Positions 17,424 to 26,657 are shown, numbered from the stretch's first letter. The stretch: 64,000 nucleotides of DNA from Pseudomonadota bacterium (GCA_037200975.1 JBBCGI010000001.1:2666001-2730000); one strand, 5' to 3'. A program made the numbers and translations. The notes: generated from the sequence alone by a model not told the origin.

Positions 17424-18743
17424 ATGAAACTCCGAATCTCTGAACAGCTCTGGAGCTCGTTGCGCACGCAGCTCTTCGTGCGTGACGATGTCGAAACGGC
17501 GGGCCTAATGCTCGTCGAGTCAACCCAGACGATGGCAGGCACGGTGGGGGTGGTGCGCGAAGCGTTTGCGCTGCCCGAGAGTGCTTACGCCATTCGCCGT
17601 CGCGATCAAATCTCCATCGACCCAATAGCTCTCAATCGCCTCACCCGTCCCGCCCGCGATCGCGGGTGGGGAGTGTTCACCATCCACACTCATCCGGGCG
17701 CGTCGGAAGCGTGGTTTTCCCATGCAGACAATGCGGGAGACGCTCGATTGATGCCGTCGCTGGCGTGCCAGATGCCCAATGCACCTCACGGGTCGCTGGT
17801 CGTTGTGGATAGCGGACACGTCGTTGCGCGAAGCCTTGAATCGAACGGCGCGCTTCAGCCGATGGAGGTGCGCGCCGTGGGCAGAACACTGCACACGCCC
17901 AATTCAATATCCGTCCGCTCTGAGCCTTGGTTTGCGCGCCAAGAGGTTGCACTTGGGCGCAGCGGGCAAGCGCGGCTGCGGAAGGTGCGCGTCGCGGTCG
18001 TCGGACTAGGCGGCATCGGGTCGGTGGTGGCCATGCAACTCGTGCATCTTGGCGTAGGCGAACTAGTTCTAATCGACGGCGATGTCGTCGAAGCTTCGAA
18101 CTTGTCGCGGATCGTGGGCGCGACACAGGAAGATGTTGGTCGAACGGCCAAGGTGGAGGTCGCTCGGCGTTATGCGGAGTCGCTGGGATTCTCGAAAATC
18201 GAGATTCACCCGGCCTACCTAGGCCCGGAACACGAAGCTCTACTCGCAGGTTGCGATGTTGCGTTTTCTTGTGTGGACCGCCAATTGCCACGCGCGTTGC
18301 TCAACCAAATCGCCTATCGGTACTTTGTGCCGACCATCGATCTCGGAACGGTTTTCCGTGTCGATGACTCCGGTTCGATGGTGAGTGATGCAGGACGCGT
18401 CGTGGTAATCGGGCCGGGTCGCCCGTGCCTTTCGTGCTGGGGTCATATTGACCCGCATGCGCTTCGAATCGAGTCGCTCGCGGCGACTGATCGGGAGGCT
18501 TTAGTCCGCGAGGGCTACATTGAGGGTGCGCATGAAGCTCAGCCGAGCGTGATGGCTTTCAACACCTTCGTCGCGGGAGCGGGAGTGATCGAGTTCATGC
18601 GACTGGTGACCTCATTCGCAGGCACCCAATCTCCGCCAAATCGAATGGCGTTCTCTTTTGCGGAGGGAACCGTGAAGCGCAATTCGCTGGCAAGTACTGA
18701 GTGCAGGATATGTGGGGGAGCAGAAAATAGGCGCTCTTCTTGA
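17424..18743 (+). CDS. JAB/MPN peptidase fused to ThiF/E1-type adenylating enzyme
   Basis: 439 aa. The N-terminal ~150 residues form a JAB/JAMM isopeptidase domain, with the zinc motif seen as HTHPGASEAWFSHADNAGD (HxHP, then S and D). The rest is a ThiF-like E1 adenylating domain: nucleotide-binding VAVVGLGGIGS, LVLIDGDVVEASNLSR, and a late PCLSCW that may supply the catalytic cysteine. A CxxC pair (CRICGG) lies at the C-terminus. The protein could both activate and remove a ubiquitin-like modifier. The ATG follows GGGAG closely; an upstream in-frame start would overlap the E2 gene. Its 3' end abuts the first EVE-HNH fragment. Confidence 0.85.
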   Translation: MKLRISEQLWSSLRTQLFVRDDVETAGLMLVESTQTMAGTVGVVREAFALPESAYAIRRRDQISIDPIALNRLTRPARDRGWGVFTIHTHPGASEAWFSHADNAGDARLMPSLACQMPNAPHGSLVVVDSGHVVARSLESNGALQPMEVRAVGRTLHTPNSISVRSEPWFARQEVALGRSGQARLRKVRVAVVGLGGIGSVVAMQLVHLGVGELVLIDGDVVEASNLSRIVGATQEDVGRTAKVEVARRYAESLGFSKIEIHPAYLGPEHEALLAGCDVAFSCVDRQLPRALLNQIAYRYFVPTIDLGTVFRVDDSGSMVSDAGRVVVIGPGRPCLSCWGHIDPHALRIESLAATDREALVREGYIEGAHEAQPSVMAFNTFVAGAGVIEFMRLVTSFAGTQSPPNRMAFSFAEGTVKRNSLASTECRICGGAENRRSS

Positions 18744-18770
18744 TGGAAGAAATGCAACCCGCCCGCGTTG

Positions 18771-19216
18771 AGCGCAACGCTAACAAAGCCCGCAATCCCT
18801 TCTACGAGTCCATGCGCGAAGTCGCGCCGGGCGACATCATCTTCTCCTTTCGCGACACGCGCATCGCCGCGCTCGGCATCGCGCGCTCCTATTGCTACGA
18901 GAGCCCGAAGCCGACGGAGTTCGGTACGGCCGGCAGCTACTGGGGAGGCGATCGGCTGGAAGATAGACGTCAGCTTTCGCGAGCTGGACAACCGCATCCA
19001 CCCCAAGAGCCACATCGGCGAGCTGCGCGGCCTGTTGCCGGAGAAGTACTCACCGCTGCGCGCCAACGGCGACGGACTGCAGAGCGTGTACTTGGCCGAA
19101 GTCGGACGGCCGTTCGCCGCGGCCCTGTTCCGTCTCATCGGCGGCGAAGCCAACAAGGTTGCGTATGTCGCGAAGGAAGTCGATCGCGCGAAGCGGTTGA
19201 GTCCATCGCGGGAGCC
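18771..19216 (+). pseudogene. EVE-HNH gene fragment 1 (N-terminal half)
   Basis: The DNA matches the intact gene at 25674-26657 almost base for base over its N-terminal half, from the NKARNPFYESM segment to SPSREP. One extra base near 18947 (GGGGAGGCG against GGGGGGCG) shifts the frame inside the SYWG...IGWK stretch. The HNH part is missing and the sequence diverges abruptly at 19217. It forms the left border of the DGQHR/helicase/HNH operon, while the intact copy forms its right border, so that operon sits between direct repeats of about 445 bp. Confidence 0.88.
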
Positions 19217-19308
19217 CGTGGGGAACAGAGAAACGGGTCAAAGTGGATATTCGTACCGACTGTTCGCCACCTAACGTACGTAGCCAAAACTCAACATAAC
19301 TCACAATA

Positions 19309-19338
19309 TTGACGTACTGTACGTCGATACTGTAGAAC
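19309..19338 (+). promoter_or_regulatory. Possible promoter and operator of the DGQHR operon
   Basis: TTGACG at 19309-19314 and TAGAAC at 19333-19338 are spaced 18 nt apart and resemble -35 and -10 elements. Between and over them lies a perfect palindrome, GACGTAC-T-GTACGTC (19311-19325); an ACGTACGT word occurs about 35 nt upstream. The position suggests a repressor site, perhaps autoregulation by the DndB-like protein, but this is inference. Confidence 0.35.
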
Positions 19339-19366
19339 GTCGGCACGTTTTCACAGGAAAAGTGCC

Positions 19367-20467
19367 ATGCAACTGTCGTTTCCCGCCATGAGAGGCCGTA
19401 TGGGCCGCCGCGACTACTACGTCGCGATGATGAAGCTGTCCCTCATCCCCAAGCTCTTCAAGTTCCGTGATTGGGCGGAATTGCCGCCAGAGCAGCGAGC
19501 GCAGCGCGTGATCCAGAAGTCACGCATCCCAGAGATCACGCAGTACATCTTGGAAAACGAGGACGGCTATCTGTTTTCGTCGCTGACCGCCTCCTACAAC
19601 TGTGACCCGGTTTTCCATCCGATGCAGGAACAGGTGGAAATGGGTGTCCTTGAAATTCCTTTCGAGGCGGATCTCGTCGTGAACGATGGCCAGCACCGCC
19701 GGGCGGCCATTGAGGAAGCACTGAAGGAAAATCCGCTGCTAGGCAACGAGACCATCTCGGTTGTTCTCTTCCCGTGGGAGGACCTCGACCGCATGCAGCA
19801 GATGTTCTCTGACCTGAATCGCACGGCGCGCACCACGTCGAAGTCCCTCAACATCCTCTACAACCACCGTGACCTGATGAGCCAGATCGCGCTCACGGTC
19901 ATTGAGAAGGTCGACGCATTCAAGGGCATGGTCGACAAGGACCGCATCTCGCTTCCCCTTCGTTCGCCAAAGTTGTTCACGCTCGGTGCGATTTACGATG
20001 CAATAAATGCGTTGCTCGGCTCAGTGTCGGAGCCCGACTTCGATCTGAAGCGAGATCTGGCAATCGAATACTTCCAAGCGATTGCTGATGTGCTGTCGGA
20101 GTGGGGCAAAGTGACCAGCGGTATTCTGAAGCCGGTCGAGCTCCGCCAGGAGTACATCCACTCCCATGCGGTAATGCTTTGGGCGATCGGCGCCATGGGC
20201 CAGACCTTGATTTCGACCTATCCGGATGACTGGAAGCAGAAGCTCGATGCGCTGCGAGTCATCGACTGGCGTCGAACTAACAAGGAATGGCAAGGCGTCG
20301 CGATGAGCGGCAATGACGTGGTCAATCGCCGCCAAAGCCGAATGGACACATCGTCCTTCCTGAAGCTGAAGCTCGGACTCAAGCTGACTCCAGCGGAAGA
20401 GCGTTCGCTCAAGGGTGCCACGGATACGCCCGCCATCATGGCCGACCTGAAGTTGCTCCTCGCTTAA
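19367..20467 (+). CDS. DGQHR-domain protein, DndB-like
   Basis: 366 aa. The signature DGQHR is present as VVNDGQHRRAAIEEAL near residue 109, followed by FSDLNRTARTTSKSLNILY, typical of DndB/DGQHR proteins. DndB represses the dnd phosphorothioation operon in systems that have it, but no dndA, C, D or E homologues are seen here. In this operon the protein more likely regulates or takes part in another DNA-modification or restriction process. It is the first of five same-strand genes; the next begins 22 nt later. The ATG is preceded by AGGAAAAG. Confidence 0.85.
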   Translation: MQLSFPAMRGRMGRRDYYVAMMKLSLIPKLFKFRDWAELPPEQRAQRVIQKSRIPEITQYILENEDGYLFSSLTASYNCDPVFHPMQEQVEMGVLEIPFEADLVVNDGQHRRAAIEEALKENPLLGNETISVVLFPWEDLDRMQQMFSDLNRTARTTSKSLNILYNHRDLMSQIALTVIEKVDAFKGMVDKDRISLPLRSPKLFTLGAIYDAINALLGSVSEPDFDLKRDLAIEYFQAIADVLSEWGKVTSGILKPVELRQEYIHSHAVMLWAIGAMGQTLISTYPDDWKQKLDALRVIDWRRTNKEWQGVAMSGNDVVNRRQSRMDTSSFLKLKLGLKLTPAEERSLKGATDTPAIMADLKLLLA

Positions 20468-20489
20468 CACCGTTCACCGGAGGTAGTTC

Positions 20490-20759
20490 ATGGAACAGGC
20501 TAGCAGTACCGAAGTTGTCGCAAAGTTCGAAAAGAACTCCCGCGAGGAAATCTGGGTAAGTGTCGACGACTTCCGCGGCAGGAAAATCATCAACGTGCGC
20601 GTGCACTACCGCGCCGAGACCGGCCAATGGGCTCCAGGCAAGCAGGGCGTTGCAATGTCGATAGATCGCTACCGCGATCTTGCGGAAGCAGTTCTCAAAC
20701 TAGGCGAAAAGCTCAAGACAGATGGACTGCTAAATGCCGGCGGACCACGAAAGGAATAG
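20490..20759 (+). CDS. PC4/p15-like ssDNA-binding protein
   Basis: 89 aa. It matches the transcriptional coactivator PC4 fold: a beta-sheet stretch EIWVSVDDFRGRKIINVRVH, then GQWAPGKQGVAMSIDRYRDL and a helix. Bacterial PC4-like proteins bind single-stranded DNA as dimers. Its place between a DGQHR protein and a helicase/HNH pair suggests that it handles ssDNA exposed by the helicase. GGAGG lies 6-7 nt upstream of the start. Confidence 0.8.
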   Translation: MEQASSTEVVAKFEKNSREEIWVSVDDFRGRKIINVRVHYRAETGQWAPGKQGVAMSIDRYRDLAEAVLKLGEKLKTDGLLNAGGPRKE

Positions 20760-20813
20760 AGATTTAGGTATGCGCCCAGAAGAAATCAACCAGCTAGCAA
20801 GAGCGACCACCCG

Positions 20814-22355
20814 GTGAGACGTGTTGCTTGCTTCGTCGCATCCTCCGTTCTAAAGGATGATGAGACGTCCTCCGGAGCGATCGAAGAACTGCTAGCCCAC
20901 GTGAGGGTATGGCTAGCTGGGAAAGGCCTCGCGGAATGGAGTGAGGGAAAGTCGCTAGTGCCCAAGGGCGGGCGCAACGCATTGGCAACCATCACACAGA
21001 CGCGCGCAGGTAAAGATGTGGAATGGGAGGTCACCTTCGATGAGCCCGGAGATGGCCGACGCTTTCTCACCCGAGTACTTTTGGGTGTGCGGGGCTCGAC
21101 GGTGCACTTATTCCTCGAGATGCGCGCGGGTGCTGAAGGCTACCACATGGCACCAGTCCACTTCGAAGTGCGCACACCCAAAATTCTGGCACATCTGCTG
21201 GGCTCGAGGTCCTGGCTAGTTGGCGAGACATTGATTTCTGCCAAACCGATTCCGTGGCATGGCTCGGCAGCTGGACACAAGCTCTGGAAGGTTATTAGGC
21301 ATCCCCAGCGCAATCTGCCGGTTATCGCGGTTTCGCGGTTTCAAGGTCAGGCATTGACGACGACATTAGCCGCGGATCTGGGACGAGAGCTAGGGGCGCT
21401 GGCAGTTGTGGCGGACCTGGACGAGGCCGCAAGCTGGGCATTGACGGAAGTGGCAGGACGAGAGTGGGCATGCTTCAACGGCGCGATTCGACTCTATTGG
21501 CCGATGCGCACCGGCGTTGCAAGCTTTCGCGATTGCCCCTTGTGGACCTTGGACCGCCTCCGCGAGGCAGCTGGGACAGTAGAGGCTGCGTCAAATCAAA
21601 TACGTGCTCAGCTGCGACGCTGGCTGTTCGAGCTCTCTACTTATGCGGTGGACGAACCATCCGCTTTCTTCGACCTGAGACGAGATGCCACCAGTGCGAA
21701 CCTCCAAGCCGCGAAAGCCAAAGCAGCGGAGGAAGGAAACTATCAGTCTCTGTCCGAAGAGTTATTCGATCGATGTGATGGCCTGGAGAAGAAGCTGGCG
21801 ATCGAACGTCAAAAGAATGAGGACCTGTTAGCTCAGGTCGCGAGCCTGGAACAGGTCTGGCAGTACCAAGATTACGCAGCAAATACGGTCGCTGGCGATA
21901 TACCGCCAGATACCGACACGCCACCAGAAACAGTCGAAGAAGCGGTTTCGCGCGCAAAGGAGCTATACAACGGACTGCTTGTATTCGGGGAAGACGTGGA
22001 TGGCTCCGTGAGCGAGATTGTCGCTGATGCCGGCCCACCACCGAAAATCCTTCGATACTTGGAAGTACTGGCGGACATGACTCGTGCCCGCCGCAATGGT
22101 GGCTTAGGAAAGGACCCGCTCGGATGGCTGCGGGATCAGGGAATTCAGTGCTCGGGAGAAAGCCAGCTTGTCGAGAACAATACTGTTGAGCGAAGTCGCC
22201 GCACATGGGGAGACGGTGGAGGAGGAAAGCGATACTTCGATCTTCACCTGAAGCCCGCCGAAGGCACGCATCCCGATCGCTGTGTGCGGATCTACTTTGA
22301 CTATGACGAGAAGTTGCGCGCCACGGTCGTCGCGCACATCGGGCGGCATCCCTAG
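20814..22355 (+). CDS. Unknown protein with coiled coil and RelE-like C-terminal motif
   Basis: 513 aa. I do not recognise the full-length family. The N-terminal ~290 residues are mixed alpha/beta. Residues about 310-350 (LSEELFDRCDGLEKKLAIERQK) form a likely coiled coil. The last 45 residues (KRYFDLHLKPAEG, then RIYFDYDE and VAHIGRHP) resemble the end of RelE/ParE-like folds. The GTG start overlaps the stop of a 15-codon upstream frame (20770-20817) as GTGA. It lies in the middle of the DGQHR operon, which suggests that it is a recognition or effector component. Confidence 0.65.
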   Translation: MRRVACFVASSVLKDDETSSGAIEELLAHVRVWLAGKGLAEWSEGKSLVPKGGRNALATITQTRAGKDVEWEVTFDEPGDGRRFLTRVLLGVRGSTVHLFLEMRAGAEGYHMAPVHFEVRTPKILAHLLGSRSWLVGETLISAKPIPWHGSAAGHKLWKVIRHPQRNLPVIAVSRFQGQALTTTLAADLGRELGALAVVADLDEAASWALTEVAGREWACFNGAIRLYWPMRTGVASFRDCPLWTLDRLREAAGTVEAASNQIRAQLRRWLFELSTYAVDEPSAFFDLRRDATSANLQAAKAKAAEEGNYQSLSEELFDRCDGLEKKLAIERQKNEDLLAQVASLEQVWQYQDYAANTVAGDIPPDTDTPPETVEEAVSRAKELYNGLLVFGEDVDGSVSEIVADAGPPPKILRYLEVLADMTRARRNGGLGKDPLGWLRDQGIQCSGESQLVENNTVERSRRTWGDGGGGKRYFDLHLKPAEGTHPDRCVRIYFDYDEKLRATVVAHIGRHP

Positions 22356-22509
22356 GTCTGCAGATGAGCGAATGTACGTGAGGAAAGATGGTGAGTCAGG
22401 CGGGACCTCTAACTTCTCAAGCATTGGTGATACTGCCACCGCTCCGGCTCTGTTTCAGCTACGGTAATCGCAAAGATAGGCAATCCAAGTTCCGCGGAGA
22501 TAGCTCCAG

Positions 22510-24447
22510 ATGAAACAAGAACAACTAGCACTCGGGTCCGGCCGCACACTACCGGTCAATGACATCATTCAGATGATTCTGGACCGAGGACGTCTTAGCA
22601 AAGACGACATTCGTTTACTCTGGAATCTGGCCGAAGAAGAGTACGCCTCCCTCAAGTTCCGATTGGAAGACGAAAAGCTCATCGAGCCTGGACCCCGGCG
22701 CATTGGGGGCTTCATCGCGAGATACAACCGCCGTCCGAAAGCGGTGGACGATGAAGACATTCCGATTCCCACATTTAAGTCAGAGTTTGAGCGGCTTGCC
22801 TGTGAAAGACTTCGCGAGCTGCTCTCTCACGCTGATCTTGAAGAACTTCTCGGCGACCTCGTCTATACGATTCGTCGAGCGCGGTCTCGTCAAACGGGCG
22901 AGGACCGCCGTGGCACGAAAGCAGAGTTGGCCGCCGCGCTGCTGACCAAGTACGGGATTGATCTGCTCAGTGACACCGAAGTTCGAGGGCTGATCGCTAA
23001 GCGGGCGAAAGTGAAATCTCCAGGTCGATGGCATCCGGGAAAAGCAACAGCGCTTAAGTTTGTGGAGACTTTGGTGTTTCCTGCGGAGTACGCGGGGATT
23101 CCAGCCGAAGAGCCGCCGGATGATTTCGAGTACCTGGAAGGCCGCGTGGATCTCCATCCGTTGCAAGATTTTCAGCTCGAGGTGCAGAAGAAGCTGCTTG
23201 GAGTGCTCGATGGTCGTGCGGGTCGTGCAATCGTCACCCTTCCGACGGGTGGCGGAAAGACCCGTGTAGCCGTGGACACGATTCGGGACTGGCTGACAAA
23301 TCGATTTCGATTGAATGCCTCGGGTACGGGGAATGTTGTGTTGTGGCTCGCTCACACCGAAGAATTGTGTGAGCAGGCAACCATCTGCTTTCGTGAAGTC
23401 TGGCAGGGATCGAGCGATGTGTGCCCAATGCTCCTTTTCCGATTCTGGGGCGGATATACACGAGACCTAGAAGAGCATCGCGAGACGCTCCTGACTATGG
23501 GTCAACGCCCGGCTGTTCTGGTGTCGACTCCCCAGCGGCTGTCAAACCTGATCGACGGAAAAATCGCGAACAGTGAACCGATTCTTAGCGCCCTCATGTC
23601 GCTAGTCGGAATGATCGTAATAGATGAGGCACACCGAGCCGCAGCCCCAACATATCGGCAGCTAATCGGCCACTTCGCGCCAGCGACTCAGGAACCTGCG
23701 ATCGTCGGGCTAACCGCGACGCCATTCCGACAGGAATACTCAGCGAACGATCCAACAGCCGGTACCTTGGAGCTGCGGGAGCTATTTCGGACGATCATCG
23801 AGCCCATCGATGTTCTGGGTGAGGATCCGCGCGTGACGCTTCAAGAACGGGGCTATCTTGCCCAGCCCATGTTTGACGTGATCAAGACGGAAACACGCCT
23901 TAGAACTCCTGAAGGTGTGAACGTAGACAATCCTACCGAAGACGATATTGAGAAGATCGACTACGCATTGAAGCTTCGCGCCGACAAGCCAGATCGCCGG
24001 CTAATCGCGCTTGATCGAATTGTTGAACTCTGTCGCGATCCGGCAGCGCTCGTCATCTACTTTGGTCCAACAGTTCAAGATGCCGAATGCATGGCTTTCT
24101 TGCTACGTCAGCAAGGTATTGAGGCTGCATTTGTTAGCGGCGAAACACGAGACGTATCCCGTAGAAAACTCATTGGTGATTTCAAGGCGGGGAGAATTCA
24201 GGTTCTTTGCAACTGTGAAGTACTGACTACAGGCTTTGACGCGCCAAAGGTCACGCACGTAATCATGGCGCGACCAACCGTTAGTCAGGTCTTGTATGAG
24301 CAGATGGTCGGACGCGGCTTGCGTGGACCACGATTTGGTGGGACCGCCACCTGTCAAATCGTAGATCTCGAAGATAACTATCGTTCGGCACGACCAGAAC
24401 TGGGATACAAGCGTTTCCGGGAGCTTTGGCAGCGAAAGGCGTCGTAG
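22510..24447 (+). CDS. SF2 DEAD/DEAH-box helicase
   Basis: 645 aa. About 220 N-terminal residues unique to this protein come first (a helical segment and SRQTGEDRRGTKAELAAALL). The helicase core follows, with Walker A TLPTGGGKT near residue 247, VIDEAH near 375, GLTATPF near 403 and the late motif QMVGRGLRG near 600. The architecture is like that of type I and type III restriction motors but without a nuclease domain. The HNH gene directly downstream could supply the cut. The gap to the preceding gene is 154 nt. Confidence 0.88.
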   Translation: MKQEQLALGSGRTLPVNDIIQMILDRGRLSKDDIRLLWNLAEEEYASLKFRLEDEKLIEPGPRRIGGFIARYNRRPKAVDDEDIPIPTFKSEFERLACERLRELLSHADLEELLGDLVYTIRRARSRQTGEDRRGTKAELAAALLTKYGIDLLSDTEVRGLIAKRAKVKSPGRWHPGKATALKFVETLVFPAEYAGIPAEEPPDDFEYLEGRVDLHPLQDFQLEVQKKLLGVLDGRAGRAIVTLPTGGGKTRVAVDTIRDWLTNRFRLNASGTGNVVLWLAHTEELCEQATICFREVWQGSSDVCPMLLFRFWGGYTRDLEEHRETLLTMGQRPAVLVSTPQRLSNLIDGKIANSEPILSALMSLVGMIVIDEAHRAAAPTYRQLIGHFAPATQEPAIVGLTATPFRQEYSANDPTAGTLELRELFRTIIEPIDVLGEDPRVTLQERGYLAQPMFDVIKTETRLRTPEGVNVDNPTEDDIEKIDYALKLRADKPDRRLIALDRIVELCRDPAALVIYFGPTVQDAECMAFLLRQQGIEAAFVSGETRDVSRRKLIGDFKAGRIQVLCNCEVLTTGFDAPKVTHVIMARPTVSQVLYEQMVGRGLRGPRFGGTATCQIVDLEDNYRSARPELGYKRFRELWQRKAS

Positions 24448-24524
24448 ATTTTCGAGAGCCGCAGACTACAAATGTAATGACGGCGATGCGATCTTCTCTG
24501 ATCGATGAAAAGGAAACTCTCGCG

Positions 24525-25667
24525 ATGATCAATCCTTCCGAAATCGAAGCGCAACAGATCTTTCGCGAGATTCCGTTCGGCCGCCAACCCTTTTATCAAT
24601 CATTTCGGGATGCTGGGATCGCAGGTGCTGTTGGTCAACGAAACGTCCAATGGATCGTGGAAGCTGATGACGGAATGCCAGTTTTCTGCCTATGGCGTAG
24701 CTATTTGCGGGTGAGCGATAGGGGATTGATAGCAGATCTTGATGTGCGAACTTGGGGTAAGAACGGGCATCTATCCGGAAAAGCGGAAAAGGTTTTCAAA
24801 GGCGTCAGCACGAGCGTTGGGAAACTGATTCGAGTAGTTGTTGTGGAAGATGGGAAATCCGGATCGAAAACCGCACGCGGGACGTCGTTTGATCCGATGC
24901 TCTGGCAAGTGAGCGAGGGGCCGAAGGATCTGCAAATGACTCGAACGAATATCGCGGCTTTCGCCAAAGGCAGCGAAAGTGAGTTCACAGAGCGAATGCT
25001 ACGGATTTACGAAGATGCTAAGTCCCAGTTAGGGTATGTCGCCAACTACCTTCGTCGAAAGATCGTGGACGACGGTGGTCTAGCCGCCGCGAGGCATTGG
25101 TTGCGAGCCGACAAAGATCCGACAGAGGGCTTCGCGCGTCTGGTTCGGCAAAATCGTATGGACATTAGCGTAGAAGCGGTCGTTCTCAATCCTCGCTGGA
25201 GTCATTTTTTTGCTGAAGGCGAACTGGATGTCGCGCGATCTCGGCTGGACGAGTTCGGATATTTTGAGGGTGACAGAGATTTGTTAGCTACGGTCGCTGA
25301 CCCTCGGCCGGACGAAGTTGATCCGAGTATTGAGTACCCGGAAGGTATGAAGAAGACTGTCCAAGTAAACGCATATGAGCGTGATCCTGAGGCCCGTCAG
25401 AAGTGCATCGATCACTACGGAACTGTTTGTTACGTATGTTCATTCGATTTTCGAAAGGTTTACGGAAAGCTCGGTCAGGGATTTATTCACGTTCATCACT
25501 TGAACCAGGTGGCTCTCATGGGTACTGGCGCAAAAACCAATCCGATTCGAGACCTAAGACCGGTATGTCCGAATTGCCATGCGATGCTTCATCGCAAGAG
25601 ACCGGCAGTTTTGATTGGCGAGTTGAAGCTTATTCTGCAGGCATCCAGCAAACGCAGGTCCTCGTAG
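24525..25667 (+). CDS. HNH endonuclease, last gene of the DGQHR operon
   Basis: 380 aa. The C-terminal HNH domain is clear: CYVCSFDF, then FIHVHHLNQV, then DLRPVCPNCHAMLHR, with paired cysteines for structural zinc and the HH...N...H catalytic pattern. The N-terminal ~280 residues (EIPFGRQPFYQSFRDAGI) are an unassigned, probably target-sensing domain. The ATG at 24525 has AAGGAAA about 8 nt upstream; longer in-frame starts reach back to 24426 and would overlap the helicase gene. The EVE-HNH gene starts 7 nt after this stop. Confidence 0.82.
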   Translation: MINPSEIEAQQIFREIPFGRQPFYQSFRDAGIAGAVGQRNVQWIVEADDGMPVFCLWRSYLRVSDRGLIADLDVRTWGKNGHLSGKAEKVFKGVSTSVGKLIRVVVVEDGKSGSKTARGTSFDPMLWQVSEGPKDLQMTRTNIAAFAKGSESEFTERMLRIYEDAKSQLGYVANYLRRKIVDDGGLAAARHWLRADKDPTEGFARLVRQNRMDISVEAVVLNPRWSHFFAEGELDVARSRLDEFGYFEGDRDLLATVADPRPDEVDPSIEYPEGMKKTVQVNAYERDPEARQKCIDHYGTVCYVCSFDFRKVYGKLGQGFIHVHHLNQVALMGTGAKTNPIRDLRPVCPNCHAMLHRKRPAVLIGELKLILQASSKRRSS

Positions 25668-25673
25668 CCCTCG

Positions 25674-26657
25674 ATGCGCTATTGGTGGGTCAACCAAAAC
25701 CAAACCTACCGCCACGAAATTGCCGGCGGCTATCTCTGGTCGCCCAAGCGCAACACTAACAAAGCCCGCAATCCCTTCTACGAGTCCATGCGCGAAGTCG
25801 CGCCGGGCGACATCATCTTCTCCTTCCGCGACACGCGCATTGCCGCGCTCGGCATCGCGCGCTCCTATTGCTACGAGAGCCCGAAGCCGACGGAGTTCGG
25901 CACGGCCGGCAGCTACTGGGGGGCGATCGGCTGGAAGATAGACGGGAGCTTTCGCGAGCTGGACAACCGCATCCACCCCAAGAGCCACATCGGCGAGCTG
26001 CGCGGCCTGTTGCCGGAGAAGTACTCACCGCTGCGCGCCAACGGCGACGGACTGCAGAGCGTGTACTTGGCCGAAGTCGGACGGCCGTTCGCCGCGGCGC
26101 TGTTCCGTCTCATCGGCGGCGAAGCCAACAAGGTTGCGGATGTCGCTAGGCAAGTCGATCGCGCGGAGCAGTTGAGCCCATCGCGGGAGCCGGATCTCGA
26201 GCGATGGGAGGAGCGCGTTGAACACGACATTCGCGAGGATCCCAAGATCCCCGACACCCAGCGCGAAGCCATCATCCAGGCGCGCGTGGGGCAGGGGAGG
26301 TTTCGCGCCAACGTGCAGGGAGTCGAGCGCGCGTGTCGGGTGACGAAGGTGGATCGGCTGGAGCATCTGGTCGCGAGCCATACCAAGCCGTGGCGGGATA
26401 GCACGAATGAGGAGCGGCTTGATGGGGAGAACGGGCTGCTGCTGACGCCGACGATCGATCATCTGTTCGATAAGGGGTTCATTTCGTTCGAGAACAGCGG
26501 TGATCTCATTGTTTCGCCTGTGGCGGATCGGCCGTCGTTGCTGAAGATGGGGATCAAGCCGGAAGGGAAGGTGAACGTTGGAGTGTTTTCGGAAGGGCAG
26601 CGAGTGTTTCTGAACTATCACCGAGAAAATGTACTGAGGATGTCGAGGCGCCGATAG
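25674..26657 (+). CDS. EVE-like plus HNH endonuclease, intact copy
   Basis: 327 aa. The N-terminus (RYWWVNQNQTYRHE, then MREVAPGDIIFSF and ALGIARSYCYE) has the EVE/PUA-like pattern associated with reading modified bases. The C-terminal third is an HNH nuclease: CRVTKVDRLEHLVASHTKPW, ENGLLLTPTIDHLFDKGFISF. Such fusions are thought to be modification-dependent restriction enzymes. It begins 7 nt after the upstream HNH gene, so it could be read from that operon. This is the only complete copy; six shorter copies occur on the same strand at 18.8-31.5 kb, next to almost every neighbouring gene cassette. Confidence 0.88.
   Translation: MRYWWVNQNQTYRHEIAGGYLWSPKRNTNKARNPFYESMREVAPGDIIFSFRDTRIAALGIARSYCYESPKPTEFGTAGSYWGAIGWKIDGSFRELDNRIHPKSHIGELRGLLPEKYSPLRANGDGLQSVYLAEVGRPFAAALFRLIGGEANKVADVARQVDRAEQLSPSREPDLERWEERVEHDIREDPKIPDTQREAIIQARVGQGRFRANVQGVERACRVTKVDRLEHLVASHTKPWRDSTNEERLDGENGLLLTPTIDHLFDKGFISFENSGDLIVSPVADRPSLLKMGIKPEGKVNVGVFSEGQRVFLNYHRENVLRMSRRR

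Noticed and set aside
19367-25667. A dnd phosphorothioation system
   Set aside because: Only the DndB-like gene is present; no cysteine desulfurase, DndC, DndD or DndE homologue was found in the window.
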